DNA of 64,000 nt from Aquipuribacter sp. SD81 (GTDB lineage: Bacteria; Actinomycetota; Actinomycetes; Actinomycetales; JBBAYJ01): the NCBI RefSeq assembly GCF_037153975.1, contig NZ_JBBAYJ010000013.1, positions 42,796 to 106,795 on the forward strand, written 5' to 3'. Of the stretch, positions 44,086 to 51,256 are shown one piece after another. Every line of letters starts with the position of its first letter. Position 1 is the first letter of the stretch. The notes under the pieces are model-generated. The model saw nothing but the letters and a program-made list of their open reading frames with translations. It had not been told where the DNA came from and did no database searches. A program made the translations under genes and the position numbers.

Positions 44086-45444
44086 ATGCCGCATCACAAG
44101 TTCCTGCTCGACGAGGAGCAGATGCCCACCCGCTGGTACAACATCGTGCTGGACCTGCCGGAGCCTCCCCCGCCGCCGCTGCACCCGGGCACGCACGAGC
44201 CGATCGGCCCGGAGGCGCTCGCGCCGCTGTTCCCGATGGCGCTCATCGAGCAGGAGGTGACGACCGAGCGCTTCGTCGACATCCCCGAGGCCGTCCTCGA
44301 CGTCTACCGGCTGTGGCGGCCCTCGCCGCTGTACCGGGCGCACAACCTCGAGCGGGCGCTCGGCACCCCGGCGCGGATCTACTACAAGTACGAGGGCGTC
44401 TCCCCCGCCGGGTCGCACAAGCCGAACACCGCCGTCCCGCAGGCGTACTACAACGCCCGGGCCGGCGTCCGGCGGCTCACGACGGAGACCGGCGCCGGGC
44501 AGTGGGGCACCGCGCTCGCCTTCGCCTCGGCGCTGTTCGGCCTGGAGTGCGAGGTGTGGCAGGTCGGGGCGAGCTACGACCAGAAGCCGTACCGCCGCAC
44601 GATGATCGAGACCTTCGGCGGGACCGTGCACCGGTCCCCGAGCGCGTTGACGGCCGCGGGCCGGGCGGTGCGGGAGCGGCAGGCCGACCACCCCGGGTCG
44701 CTCGGCATCGCGATCTCGGAGGCCGTCGAGGTCGCCGCCCAGGACCCCGAGGTCCGCTACGCCCTCGGCAGCGTGCTCAACCACGTGCTGCTGCACCAGA
44801 CGGTCATCGGCGAGGAGACGCTGCTGCAGCTGGAGCTCGCCGGGGAGACCCCCGACGTGGTCGTGGGCTGCACCGGCGGCGGGTCGAACTTCGCCGGGCT
44901 CGCGTTCCCGATCCTGCGCGAGAAGCTCGCCGGCCGGATGGACCCGGTCATCCGCGCCGTGGAGCCGGCCTCGTGCCCGTCGCTCACCCGCGGCGTGTAC
45001 GCCTACGACTTCGGCGACACGGCCGGCCTCACGCCGCTGATGAAGATGCACACGCTCGGCCACGACTTCGTGCCGGACCCCATCCACGCAGGCGGTCTGC
45101 GCTACCACGGCATGGCGCCGCTCCTCAGCCACGTCTACGAGCTCGGGCTGGTGGAGGCGGTGGCGGCGCCGCAGTCGGAGTGCTTCGCCGCGGGCGTGCA
45201 GTTCGCGCGGACGGAGGGCATCGTCCCGGCGCCCGAGCCCACGCACGCGCTGGCCGGCTGCATCCGCGAGGCGCTCGCGTGCCGCGAGAGCGGGGAGGAG
45301 AAGGTCATCGTGACGGCGCTGTGCGGGCACGGGCACCTCGACCTCGCGGCGTACGACTCCTACCTGCACGGCCGCATGGTCGACGAGGACGTCACGCCGC
45401 AGCGCTTCCGCGACGCGCTCGCCGGGGTACCGGTGCTGGGGTAG
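44086..45444 (+). CDS. TrpB-like pyridoxal-phosphate enzyme (TrpB2)
   Basis: 452 residues, longer than ordinary TrpB, as TrpB2 is. Lys112 in GSHKPNTA binds [15 protein letters not shown] is the catalytic helix and [11 protein letters not shown] holds the phosphate. TrpB2 makes tryptophan from indole and serine, generally without tight binding to TrpA, and other amino-acid roles have been proposed. No trpA, trpC or other trp gene is here. It has its own -10 box. Confidence 0.93.
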   Translation: MPHHKFLLDEEQMPTRWYNIVLDLPEPPPPPLHPGTHEPIGPEALAPLFPMALIEQEVTTERFVDIPEAVLDVYRLWRPSPLYRAHNLERALGTPARIYYKYEGVSPAGSHKPNTAVPQAYYNARAGVRRLTTETGAGQWGTALAFASALFGLECEVWQVGASYDQKPYRRTMIETFGGTVHRSPSALTAAGRAVRERQADHPGSLGIAISEAVEVAAQDPEVRYALGSVLNHVLLHQTVIGEETLLQLELAGETPDVVVGCTGGGSNFAGLAFPILREKLAGRMDPVIRAVEPASCPSLTRGVYAYDFGDTAGLTPLMKMHTLGHDFVPDPIHAGGLRYHGMAPLLSHVYELGLVEAVAAPQSECFAAGVQFARTEGIVPAPEPTHALAGCIREALACRESGEEKVIVTALCGHGHLDLAAYDSYLHGRMVDEDVTPQRFRDALAGVPVLG

Positions 45445-45463
45445 GCGGGCCCGCCCGCGGACC

Positions 45464-46297
45464 TCAGCCGAGGTAGACGTCGTCGCTCGTCGGGTCCACC
45501 GGCAGGTCACCGTCGACGACCGCGAGGACCGTCATCCCGGTGAGGCGGAGCTCGCCGCCGTAGGTGGTGAGGAACGCGGTGTCGGCGGCGTCGCGGCCCG
45601 TCGCGATCCGCACCATGGCCGGGCGGGGGGCGAGTCCGGTGGAGTCGACGAGCGTCCAGCGCTCGCCCACGAGCACCTCGGTGACCGCGTGGAAGTCCAT
45701 CGGCGCGAGCCCCGGCGCGTACACCGACACGAGCCGCGCGGGCACGCCGAGGGCCCGTAGCAGGGCGACCACGAGGTGGGCGTGGTCGCGGCAGACGCCT
45801 GCGCCCATGAGCAGCGAGTCGACGGCGGAGTCGGTGCCGCGGCTCGAGCCGGACACGTAGGCGATGCGCTCACGCACGAAGGCCACGACCCGGTCGCGGA
45901 CGACGGCCGGGTCCTCCCCCTCACCGTCCTCGCGCACCCCGGGGCCGAGCTGGGCGACCGCGAGCGCGGCGAGGCGGTCGGAGTCGCCGTAGCGGCTCGG
46001 CCGCCGGAAGACCGTCGCGTCCAGACCGGTGACGGGCGTGGGAGCGGCCCGGCCCGTGACGCGCGCGTCGTAGCGGACCTCGAGCCGTCCCGGGCCGCAC
46101 CGCAGCACGTGGACGCGGCTGGGGGTCGACGGACCGGGGTCGTCGAGCTCCGTCGGCTGCAGCGGGGCGCCGTCGAGGGTCACCTCGAGCCGCTCGTCGA
46201 CGTCGAGGCCGTCGGCGCGGGCGACCGCGACCTGCAGCTCGAGGTCGACCGGCGACAGGACGTCCGCGGTCAGGGAGGAGGAGACGGTCCGCTGCAT
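45464..46297 (-). CDS. Transglutaminase-like cysteine protease family protein
   Basis: 277 residues. The N-terminal half is a beta-sandwich (transglutaminase N-terminal domain). The catalytic core has Cys in GVCRDHAHL, His in PMDFHAVTEVL and Asp in LVDSTGL, the complete triad. Bacterial members are thought to act as proteases or in peptide ligation; target unknown. GGGAGG lies 9 bases before ATG 46297. No signal peptide is seen. It converges on trpB2. Confidence 0.92.
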   Translation of the reverse strand: MQRTVSSSLTADVLSPVDLELQVAVARADGLDVDERLEVTLDGAPLQPTELDDPGPSTPSRVHVLRCGPGRLEVRYDARVTGRAAPTPVTGLDATVFRRPSRYGDSDRLAALAVAQLGPGVREDGEGEDPAVVRDRVVAFVRERIAYVSGSSRGTDSAVDSLLMGAGVCRDHAHLVVALLRALGVPARLVSVYAPGLAPMDFHAVTEVLVGERWTLVDSTGLAPRPAMVRIATGRDAADTAFLTTYGGELRLTGMTVLAVVDGDLPVDPTSDDVYLG

Positions 46298-46365
46298 GTG
46301 CCGATCCTCCCAGCCGCACGGGGTGCGCCCGGCCGCCCGCGGGGGCCGGCGTCGGTGACGTGCGG

Positions 46366-46371
46366 CACGCT
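46366..46371 (+). promoter_or_regulatory. Leaderless-type -10 box of alkA-like gene
   Basis: CACGCT, 6 bases before GTG 46378. Confidence 0.4.
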
Positions 46372-46377
46372 CCGCCC

Positions 46378-47448
46378 GTGACCCGTGCAGTCCCTCACGC
46401 GACCTCCTGGCTGCTCCGGGTGCCGCGGCCGTTCGCGCCGGCGCCGCTGCGGGGGTTCCTGGCGGCGCACGCGGTCCCGGGCCTCGAGCTGGTCGACCCG
46501 GTGGCCGGCACCCACACACGCCTCGTGCGGACGGGCGCGGGCGCGGTCCGGGTCGTCGCCCACCTCGCCGACCTCGTCGACGGGAGCCTGCGGGTCGACG
46601 TCGAGCCGGTCGCAGGGCCAGGCGGCGCGGGCGAGGCAGAGGGCCCGGAAGGCGCGGACGCCCCGGGCGGGGTGGAGACGGTGACCGGGGCGGACGGGCT
46701 CGCGACCCGGCTGCGGCGCTGGCTCGGGCTCGACCGGCCGGCCGGCGTCGACGAGACGCTCGCCCGCGACGCGGTGCTCGCGCCGCTCGTCGAGCGCCGT
46801 CCCGGTCTCGTGGTGCCGGGCAGCGCCGCTCCCTTCGAGACGGCGCTGCTCGCCGTCCTCGGCCAGCAGGTCTCCCTGGGCGCGGCCCGGACCTTCGCGG
46901 CCCGCCTGGTGGCGGGACTGGGCGAGACGGTGGGCCACGACGGCCCCGACGGCCCCGACGGCTCGCGGGGCGGACGGCTGCGGCTCCTGCCCTCGCCCGG
47001 GGTGCTGGTCGCCGCGGGCGTCCCGCGCGTGCGCGCGGTCACCGGGGTGACGGGCGCGAGGGCGGCGACCCTGGTCGCGCTCGCGGCCGCGGCCGTCGAC
47101 GGGCTCGACCTCGAGGCGGCACGTGACGGTGGCCCCGAGGCGGTCGACGACGTGACACGGCGGCTGCTCCGCCTGCCGGGCGTCGGCCCCTGGACGGCCG
47201 GCTACGTGCGGATGCGGGCCCTCGGCGACGCGGACGCGTTCCTCGCCGGCGACCTCGTCCTGCGCCGCGCCATGGGTGCCGACCGACCCGCCGACGCGCT
47301 GACGCGGGCGGAGGCGTGGCGGCCCTTCCGCGCGTACGCGGCACTGCACCTGTGGACCGACGCCGTGCCCGCTCTCACCGGGACGCCTCAGCCGCCGACG
47401 GCGAGCACCCGCCCGACCGCCCGCAGGGCCTCCGGCTCGGGCCGGTAG
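46378..47448 (+). CDS. AlkA-like DNA-3-methyladenine glycosylase
   Basis: 356 residues. An N-terminal AlkA-type domain is followed by the helix-hairpin-helix core, with FETALLAVLGQQVSLGAARTF, the hairpin LPGVGPWTAGYVRMRALGD and the catalytic aspartate in GDADAF. It removes alkylated bases from DNA. The methyl-accepting Ada domain is absent. GTG 46378 is favoured by CACGCT 6 bases upstream; GTG 46360 is possible. The last 61 bases are antisense to the end of arsR, and the final 25 residues (TASTRPTARRASGSGR) are low complexity. Confidence 0.9.
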   Translation: MTRAVPHATSWLLRVPRPFAPAPLRGFLAAHAVPGLELVDPVAGTHTRLVRTGAGAVRVVAHLADLVDGSLRVDVEPVAGPGGAGEAEGPEGADAPGGVETVTGADGLATRLRRWLGLDRPAGVDETLARDAVLAPLVERRPGLVVPGSAAPFETALLAVLGQQVSLGAARTFAARLVAGLGETVGHDGPDGPDGSRGGRLRLLPSPGVLVAAGVPRVRAVTGVTGARAATLVALAAAAVDGLDLEAARDGGPEAVDDVTRRLLRLPGVGPWTAGYVRMRALGDADAFLAGDLVLRRAMGADRPADALTRAEAWRPFRAYAALHLWTDAVPALTGTPQPPTASTRPTARRASGSGR

Positions 47449-47744
47449 TACACGTTCGCACCGCGCCGCTCCTTGCTCACGAGGCCGACCTCGAGCAGCT
47501 GCTTGAGGTGGTGGCTGACCGTCGGCTCGCTGAGCCCGACGTCCGGCGCGAGGTCGCACGTGCACGCCTCGCGGCCGTCCGCGGCGAGCAGCAGCGCGAC
47601 CAGGCGCAGGCGGACGGGGTCGCCGAGGGCCCGGAGCCGGGCGGCCACCGCGACGGCCTCCGGCTCGTCGAGCGGCCCGGCCTCGCACAGCGGACCGCAG
47701 CCCACCGGGTCGGTGTCGGCGAGGACGGGTCGTGTGCGCGCCAC
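47388..47744 (-). CDS. ArsR/SmtB metalloregulator
   Basis: 118-residue winged-helix repressor. The alpha-3 metalloid motif is EACTCDLA, equivalent to ELCVCDL of ArsR, with Cys61 and Cys63. An N-terminal pair Cys16 and Cys20 (GCGPLC) adds ligands. Helix-turn-helix LSEPTVSHHLKQLLEVGL recognises DNA. This set suits As(III), Sb(III) or Cd(II)/Pb(II) sensing. It is divergent from a small gene and arsN2, and two dyads in the gap resemble its operators. The start GTG 47744 is the only in-frame start before cysteine-rich upstream sequence. Confidence 0.9.
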   Translation of the reverse strand: MARTRPVLADTDPVGCGPLCEAGPLDEPEAVAVAARLRALGDPVRLRLVALLLAADGREACTCDLAPDVGLSEPTVSHHLKQLLEVGLVSKERRGANVYYRPEPEALRAVGRVLAVGG

Positions 47745-47766
47745 GACGTCGATGGTCGCACAGGAC

Positions 47767-47781
47767 TTGACACATGTCGAA
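47767..47781. promoter_or_regulatory. ArsR-type operator dyad A, overlapping a -35
   Basis: TTGACACATGTCGAA resembles actinobacterial ArsR operators (TTGACATATATCGAA-like; family knowledge). Its TTGACA can serve as a plus-strand -35, 17 bases before GAGGCT (47790-47795), so a bound repressor would block the arsN2 unit. Confidence 0.6.
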
Positions 47782-47797
47782 GAGCCGACGAGGCTCT
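47781..47797. repeat. Short hairpin between ArsR dyads
   Basis: AGAGCC and GGCTCT form a 6-bp perfect stem around GACGA. The role is unknown. Confidence 0.4.
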
Positions 47798-47805
47798 GGG
47801 TTGCC

Positions 47806-47821
47806 TTCGACGTCTGTCGAA
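47806..47821. promoter_or_regulatory. ArsR-type operator dyad B
   Basis: TTCGAC-GTCT-GTCGAA is a perfect 6-bp inverted repeat with the same half-site as dyad A, 39 bases away. It lies near the expected start of the plus-strand transcript. Confidence 0.6.
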
Positions 47822-47882
47822 TACCTGGGCGACCAGGACGCGCGCCGGAGGTCCACACGTCACGACCGCAGGAGGCCGCCGC

Positions 47883-48170
47883 ATGCCCACCACCGAGACC
47901 CGCCTCGTCCAGGAGCGCGCCGCCGAGCTGACGCGGGAGGCCTGCGAGGCCGCGCTGAGCCGCCGTGCCCGGGACGCCCGGCGCCAGATGGCCCGCGAGG
48001 CCGCCCGCGCCGCGCGGGGTGGCGCGAGCCGCCGGTCCGGGGCCGCGGCGCCGGGTGCCGTCACCCGCGGTACCCGGGTCGGGCTCGCCGTCCTGGCAGG
48101 TCGGGCGCGCTCGACGGTCGCGGCCGCGAGCGTCCCCACCTCCCGCACTGGCGAGGTCTGCTGCGGATGA
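47883..48170 (+). CDS. 95-residue protein ending in Cys-Cys-Gly, arsN2 partner
   Basis: A basic, helix-rich N-terminus (ERAAELTREACEAALSRRARDARRQMAREAARAARGG), then a Ser/Ala/Arg region and the C-terminal GEVCCG. I recognise no family. It is probably real: GGAGG lies about 8 bases before ATG 47883, it follows the two ArsR-type dyads, and its stop overlaps the arsN2 start in an ATGA arrangement. The vicinal cysteines at the end, in an arsenic-type context, suggest a metalloid-binding tail (inference only). Confidence 0.65.
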   Translation: MPTTETRLVQERAAELTREACEAALSRRARDARRQMAREAARAARGGASRRSGAAAPGAVTRGTRVGLAVLAGRARSTVAAASVPTSRTGEVCCG

Positions 48171-48691
48171 GCACGCAGCCGCCCGCCGGGGCGCGGCCCA
48201 CGGTCCGGGCGGCGGACGAGACCGACCGGACGGCGCTGGCCGGGCTGCTGCGCTCGGCCGGTCTCCCGCTCGACGGACTCGACGAGGCGTGGCGGACGGT
48301 CGTGGCGGTCGTCCCGGCCGGCACCGCCGCGGCCCCGGTCGTCGTCGGCGGGGCGGCGCTCGAACGCCACGGCTGCGGGAGCGACACGGCCCTGCTGCTC
48401 CGCTCCGTCGTCGTCGCGCCACCCTGGCGGGGTACCGGGACCGGCGCCCGCCTCGTGCGGCACCTGCTCGACGGGGCCGCCTCCACGGCGGCGCCGCAGG
48501 CACCCGTCGCGCTCCTCACCGAGACCGCCGGTGACTGGTTCGGCCGGCTCGGGTTCCGGGTCGTCGCGCGCGAGGACCTGCCGACCGCGCTGTCGGCGTC
48601 GGTCCAGGTGGCCTCGGCCTGCCCGGCGAGCGCGGTCGCGATGCTGAGGGCACGGGACACTGGGGGTGCGGCGACGCTCCCGTCGCCGTGA
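48167..48691 (+). CDS. ArsN2-like GNAT acetyltransferase
   Basis: 174 residues of the GNAT fold. The acetyl-CoA loop is VVAPPWRGTGTGARLVRHLL. The C-terminal signature LLTETAGDWFGRLGFRVVAREDLPTALSASVQVASACPASAVAM follows the arsenic-resistance acetyltransferase ArsN2 pattern (LTETAxDFFxRLGF with a terminal CPxSAxxM). ArsN2 genes occur in ars clusters; their substrate is less settled than that of ArsN1. Translation is coupled to the 95-residue protein. The divergent ArsR strengthens the assignment. Confidence 0.8.
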   Translation: MSTQPPAGARPTVRAADETDRTALAGLLRSAGLPLDGLDEAWRTVVAVVPAGTAAAPVVVGGAALERHGCGSDTALLLRSVVVAPPWRGTGTGARLVRHLLDGAASTAAPQAPVALLTETAGDWFGRLGFRVVAREDLPTALSASVQVASACPASAVAMLRARDTGGAATLPSP

Positions 48692-48712
48692 CGGCGCGAC
48701 CGAGAGGCCCCG

Positions 48713-49486
48713 ATGATCGAGATCCTCACCGCCCGCGAGCTCGACCGCGCGCGACGGACGGGCGCGCTCGTCGGCGACATCCTCCGGCGCCTGTGCGAGC
48801 GGGCGACGGTCGGCACGAACCTGCTCGAGATAGACAGCTGGACGCGGGACATGATCGTCGAGGCGGGCGCGACGTCGTGCTACGTCGACTACTCCCCGTC
48901 ATTCGGCCGCGGCCCGTTCGGGCACTACGTGTGCACGTCGGTCAACGACGCGGTGCTCCACGGCCGCCCGCGCGACCAGGTGCTGCGCGACGGCGACCTG
49001 CTGAGCCTCGACCTCGCCGTGGTGCTCGACGGCGTGGCGGCCGACTCCGCCGTCAGCGTCGTGGTCGGCGACGCACGACCGGCCGAGAGCCTCGCGCTCA
49101 TCGAGGTGACCGAGCGCGCGCTCGCCGCCGCGATCGGGGCCGTCGGGCCCGGCGCCCGGCTCGGCGACGTGTCGCACGCGATCGGCGAGGTGCTCACCGG
49201 CGCGGGCTACCGCGTCAACACGCAGTTCGGCGGGCACGGCATCGGCTCGACCATGCACCAGGACCCGCACGTGTCCAACGCGGGGCGCCCGGGTCGCGGC
49301 TACCGGCTGCGGCCGGGGCTCCTGCTCGCGCTCGAGCCGTGGGTCATGGCCGACACCGACGAGCTCGTCACCGACGCCGACGGCTGGACCCTGCGCAGCG
49401 CCACGGGCTGCCGCACCGCGCACAGCGAGCACACCGTCGCCGTCACCGAGGACGGCGCCGAGGTCCTCACCCTCCGCTCGGCCTGA
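48713..49486 (+). CDS. map: Type I methionine aminopeptidase
   Basis: 257 residues with the five metal-ligand regions of the pita-bread fold: SLDLAVVLDGVAADSA (two Asp), GGHGIGSTMHQDP (His), LALEPWVMA (Glu) and SEHTVAVT (Glu). It removes N-terminal methionine from new proteins. No SH3-like N-terminal extension. The gene lies away from the usual secY-adk-map-infA operon, so a second map elsewhere is likely. GAGG lies about 6 bases before ATG 48713. Confidence 0.93.
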   Translation: MIEILTARELDRARRTGALVGDILRRLCERATVGTNLLEIDSWTRDMIVEAGATSCYVDYSPSFGRGPFGHYVCTSVNDAVLHGRPRDQVLRDGDLLSLDLAVVLDGVAADSAVSVVVGDARPAESLALIEVTERALAAAIGAVGPGARLGDVSHAIGEVLTGAGYRVNTQFGGHGIGSTMHQDPHVSNAGRPGRGYRLRPGLLLALEPWVMADTDELVTDADGWTLRSATGCRTAHSEHTVAVTEDGAEVLTLRSA

Positions 49487-49520
49487 GCGTCCCGGCGGTC
49501 CTCGTGCGCACTCCGGCGCC

Positions 49521-49550
49521 CGCCGCTCCGGCACCCGCCGCTCCGGCACC
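49521..49550. repeat. Two tandem 15-bp repeats
   Basis: CGCCGCTCCGGCACC twice in tandem, with a partial copy before it, in the 80-base gap upstream of the acetyltransferase promoter. Confidence 0.75.
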
Positions 49551-49554
49551 CGCC

Positions 49555-49560
49555 TAGCAT
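49555..49560 (+). promoter_or_regulatory. Leaderless-type -10 box of PAT-like gene
   Basis: TAGCAT, 6 bases before GTG 49567. Confidence 0.55.
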
Positions 49561-49566
49561 CCGACG

Positions 49567-50106
49567 GTGGTGACGGACGGGCGGGTGGCGAGGGACGCCA
49601 CGGAGGTCGACGCGGCGGCCTGCGCGGCCGTGTACGCGCCCTACGTGCGCGACACCGCCGTGTCCTTCGAGCTCGAGCCGCCCGACGCGGCCGAGATCGC
49701 CCGACGCATGGCGGTCGCGCAGGCCGCGCACGCGTGGCTGGTGCTCGACGACCCGGGGCGGGGGGTCGTCGGGTACGCCTACGGCGGCGCGTGGAAGGTG
49801 CGCGAGGCGTACGCGTGGACGTGCGAGGTCAGCGTGTACGTCGCCGCCGGCCGGACGGGTGGCGGGGCCGGTCGCGCGCTGTACGCGGCGCTGCTGCCCC
49901 GCCTCGCCGGCCTCGGCTACCGCCGGGCGGTGGCGGGCAGCACGCTGCCCAACCCGGCCAGCGAGGGCCTGCACCTCGCGTGCGGCTTCGAGCAGGTCGG
50001 GGTCTTCCGTCGGGTCGGCTGGAAGCTCGGTCGCTGGCACGACGTCGCGTGGTTCCAGCGCGACCTCGACGCGCCCCGGCCACCTCAGGAGAACAGCGCG
50101 CTGTAG
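49567..50106 (+). CDS. Phosphinothricin acetyltransferase-like GNAT protein
   Basis: 179 residues. [62 protein letters not shown] and [37 protein letters not shown] are the marks of the PAT/bar family, which N-acetylates phosphinothricin or methionine sulfoximine. The arsinothricin acetyltransferase ArsN1 belongs to the same family, so its closeness to the ArsR/ArsN2-like locus is notable. Residues that tell these substrates apart cannot be judged here. The last 22 bases overlap the end of the ACC deaminase gene. Confidence 0.88.
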   Translation: MVTDGRVARDATEVDAAACAAVYAPYVRDTAVSFELEPPDAAEIARRMAVAQAAHAWLVLDDPGRGVVGYAYGGAWKVREAYAWTCEVSVYVAAGRTGGGAGRALYAALLPRLAGLGYRRAVAGSTLPNPASEGLHLACGFEQVGVFRRVGWKLGRWHDVAWFQRDLDAPRPPQENSAL

Positions 50107-51104
50107 CCGTTGAGGGCCGGCTGGCCGCCGAGGTGGGCGTACAGGACGGTCGAGCCCGCGTCGATCTCGCCGTTCGCGACGAGGTCGACCATCGCGGCCA
50201 TCGACTTCCCCTCGTACACGGGGTCGGTGACCATCCCCTCGGTGCGGGCGGCGAGGCGCATCGCCTCGAGCGTCCGCTCGTCCGGGATGCCGTAGACGCC
50301 CGCGTGGTAGCGCTCGTCGAGCTCCACCTCGTCCTCGCGCAGCTCGCGACCGAGGTCGAGCAGGTCGGCGGTGCGGCGGGCGATGCGCAGCACCTGCGCG
50401 TGGGTCTCGGCCGGCTTCGCCGACGCGTCGACCCCGAGCACGCGGCGCGGGCGGGCGCCGTCCGCCTCGAGCGCCTTGAAGCCCGCGACCATGCCCGCCT
50501 GCGTGCTGCCCGTCACCGAGCACACGACGACCGTGTCGAAGAAGACGCCGAGCTCCTCCTCCTGCTGGGCGACCTCCTCCGCCCAGCGGGCGAAGCCGAG
50601 CCCGCCGAGCGGGTGGTCGGACGCGCCCGCGGGGATCGCGTACGGCGTGCCGCCGGACTCGCGGACGTCGGTGAGCGCCTGCTCCCAGCTCTCCTTGAAC
50701 CCGATGCCGAAGCCGGCCCGCACGAGCCGCACGTCGGCCCCGGCGAGCCGGCTCAGCAGGATGTTGCCGACCTTGTCGTAGACGCTGTCGGGCCAGTCCA
50801 CCCAGCTCTCCTGCACGAGCACGCAGCGCAGGCCCGCCCGGGCGGCGACGGCCGCGACCTGCCGGGTGTGGTTGGACTGCACGCCGCCGATCGACACGAG
50901 CGTGTCGCAGCCGGTCGCGATCGCGTCGGCGACGAGGTACTCGAGCTTGCGGGTCTTGTTGCCGCCGTAGGCGATGCCGGAGTTGCAGTCCTCCCGCTTG
51001 GCCCACAGGTCGGCCCCGCCGAGGTGCGCGGTCAGGCGCTCGAGGCGGTGCACGGGCGAAGGCCCGAACAGCAGCGGGTAGCGGTCGTGGTCGGCGAGCG
51101 CCAT
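50085..51104 (-). CDS. acdS: 1-aminocyclopropane-1-carboxylate deaminase
   Basis: 339 residues, the typical length. PLP lysine is Lys50 in [10 protein letters not shown]. The residues that separate ACC deaminase from D-cysteine desulfhydrase are present: Tyr-Glu in DPVYEGKSM and Leu in [10 protein letters not shown]. The enzyme splits the plant ethylene precursor to 2-oxobutanoate and ammonia, a trait of root-associated bacteria. GGAGG lies 6 bases before ATG 51104. No Lrp-type AcdR regulator is adjacent. Confidence 0.94.
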   Translation of the reverse strand: MALADHDRYPLLFGPSPVHRLERLTAHLGGADLWAKREDCNSGIAYGGNKTRKLEYLVADAIATGCDTLVSIGGVQSNHTRQVAAVAARAGLRCVLVQESWVDWPDSVYDKVGNILLSRLAGADVRLVRAGFGIGFKESWEQALTDVRESGGTPYAIPAGASDHPLGGLGFARWAEEVAQQEEELGVFFDTVVVCSVTGSTQAGMVAGFKALEADGARPRRVLGVDASAKPAETHAQVLRIARRTADLLDLGRELREDEVELDERYHAGVYGIPDERTLEAMRLAARTEGMVTDPVYEGKSMAAMVDLVANGEIDAGSTVLYAHLGGQPALNGYSALFS

Positions 51105-51243
51105 GGGGGCCTCCGGGTGGGCTGAGGGGGACAGCCGGGACGCTAGCGACCGGGACCGGGTCCGCGGGCTCGCGTCCGCGTCCGGCCGCGGCTCCGCCCG
51201 GGTGCAGTCGCGCCGAACGACCTCGCGTGGTGGCCCGAACCGT

Positions 51244-51249
51244 CATGCT
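51244..51249 (+). promoter_or_regulatory. Leaderless-type -10 box of large secreted protein
   Basis: CATGCT, 7 bases before GTG 51257. Confidence 0.4.
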
Positions 51250-51256
51250 CCCCCCC

